NCBI GenBank assembly: GCA_913052435.1
Contig: CAJXDV010000065.1
Location: forward strand, 1-5,593
Source: an uncultured Pelagibacteraceae bacterium
GTDB lineage: Bacteria; Pseudomonadota; Alphaproteobacteria; Pelagibacterales; Pelagibacteraceae
Direction of reading: 5' to 3'
Length of the DNA: 5,593 bases
Shown here piece after piece: positions 5,340 through 5,593 of the stretch; the stretch's first letter is position 1, and each line of letters begins with the position of its first letter. Both the position numbers and the translations under genes were made by a program. Below the pieces are notes generated by a model. It saw nothing but the letters and a program-made list of their open reading frames with translations, had not been told where the DNA came from and ran no database searches.

Positions 5340-5373
5340 TTATATTATTTAAACAAATTGGTATTTGATCAAT

Positions 5374-5593
5374 ATGTTTCTTTTATTATTTTGTAATAAG
5401 AAAAATGTTTTAAGAATATTTATTTTTTTTATTTTTTATTTAATCCCAATTAAATATGGTGTTTCTTCAGAAATAGGAGAGGAAATTTTTCAAGGTAATT
5501 GCGCAGGATGCCACACTATTGGAAAAGGGAATTTGGTTGGACCTGATTTATCTGGAGTAACTATAAGAAGAGAAGAAAACTGGCTTATAAGAC
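5374..5593 (+). CDS. c-type cytochrome, N-terminal part (3' truncated by window)
   Basis: The first 73 residues of a c-type cytochrome; the frame is open at the window end. Seen: a basic then strongly hydrophobic N-terminus (about residues 10-25) that looks like a signal peptide or membrane anchor, then EIGEEIF and the heme site CAGCH (C43, C46, H47), followed by TIGKGNLVGPDLSGVTIRR and WLIR. The HTIGxG-LVGPDL-GVT-RR-WL wording recalls, from memory, cytochromes encoded beside SCO1/SenC or nitrous oxide reductase genes, so the missing downstream genes would tell its role. The ATG at 5374 is the only plausible ATG; an in-frame TTG lies at 5365 and a stop at 5350. There is no Shine-Dalgarno. It is divergent from the ccmD operon across three FNR-type boxes, suggesting control by oxygen or nitrogen oxides. 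Confidence 0.88.
   Translation, partial: MFLLLFCNKKNVLRIFIFFIFYLIPIKYGVSSEIGEEIFQGNCAGCHTIGKGNLVGPDLSGVTIRREENWLIR

Noticed and set aside
5366..5373. TTGATCAA palindrome before the cytochrome ATG as a sixth FNR site
   Set aside because: It lacks the 4-bp spacer needed for the two half-sites, so it is not an FNR-type box; it is only noted as sequence next to the start.

Overview
The window is very AT-rich and looks like a chromosomal piece of a small-genome, free-living alphaproteobacterium, most plausibly of the Pelagibacterales (SAR11) type or a similar low-GC marine lineage. This is inferred from base composition, short intergenic gaps, an ALAS-type (C4 pathway) hemA, a UbiM-type ubiquinone hydroxylase and the CcmABCDE-style (system I) cytochrome c maturation marker CcmD. 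No rRNA, tRNA, CRISPR array or intact mobile element is visible.

Layout: (1) 1-576, + strand: C-terminal half of 5-aminolevulinate synthase (hemA). (2) 582-809, - strand: an unrecognised two-helix small membrane protein, convergent with hemA, carrying a 15-bp tandem duplication in its 5' end. (3) 903-3461, - strand: a two-gene unit, hemN (oxygen-independent coproporphyrinogen III dehydrogenase) followed 24 bp later by ubiM (ubiquinone-ring hydroxylase). (4) 3462-3645: a divergent promoter region with two FNR/FixK-type palindromes. (5) 3646-4311, + strand: an Fe(II)/2-oxoglutarate oxygenase of unknown substrate. (6) 4312-4525: a non-coding stretch with a locally GC-richer core containing a hairpin and a direct repeat. 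(7) 4526-5223, - strand: an operon ccmD - a 28-codon small ORF - a periplasmic class I cytochrome c, with the small ORF overlapping the cytochrome start. (8) 5224-5373: a second divergent promoter region with three FNR/FixK-type palindromes. (9) 5374-5593, + strand: the start of another c-type cytochrome, cut by the window end.

How the parts fit: almost every identified gene concerns heme supply (hemA, hemN), heme attachment (ccmD), heme-bearing electron carriers (two cytochromes c) or quinone supply (ubiM). Five near-perfect TTGAT/C-N4-A/GTCAA palindromes occur in only two places, the two divergent promoter regions, so hemN(-ubiM), the oxygenase, the ccmD-smORF-cytochrome operon and the second cytochrome probably belong to one oxygen- or redox-responsive regulon run by an FNR/FixK/DNR-type regulator that is not in the window. 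The most interesting items are this compact regulon architecture, the oxygen-consuming 2OG oxygenase inside it, and the overlooked small ORF between ccmD and the cytochrome.
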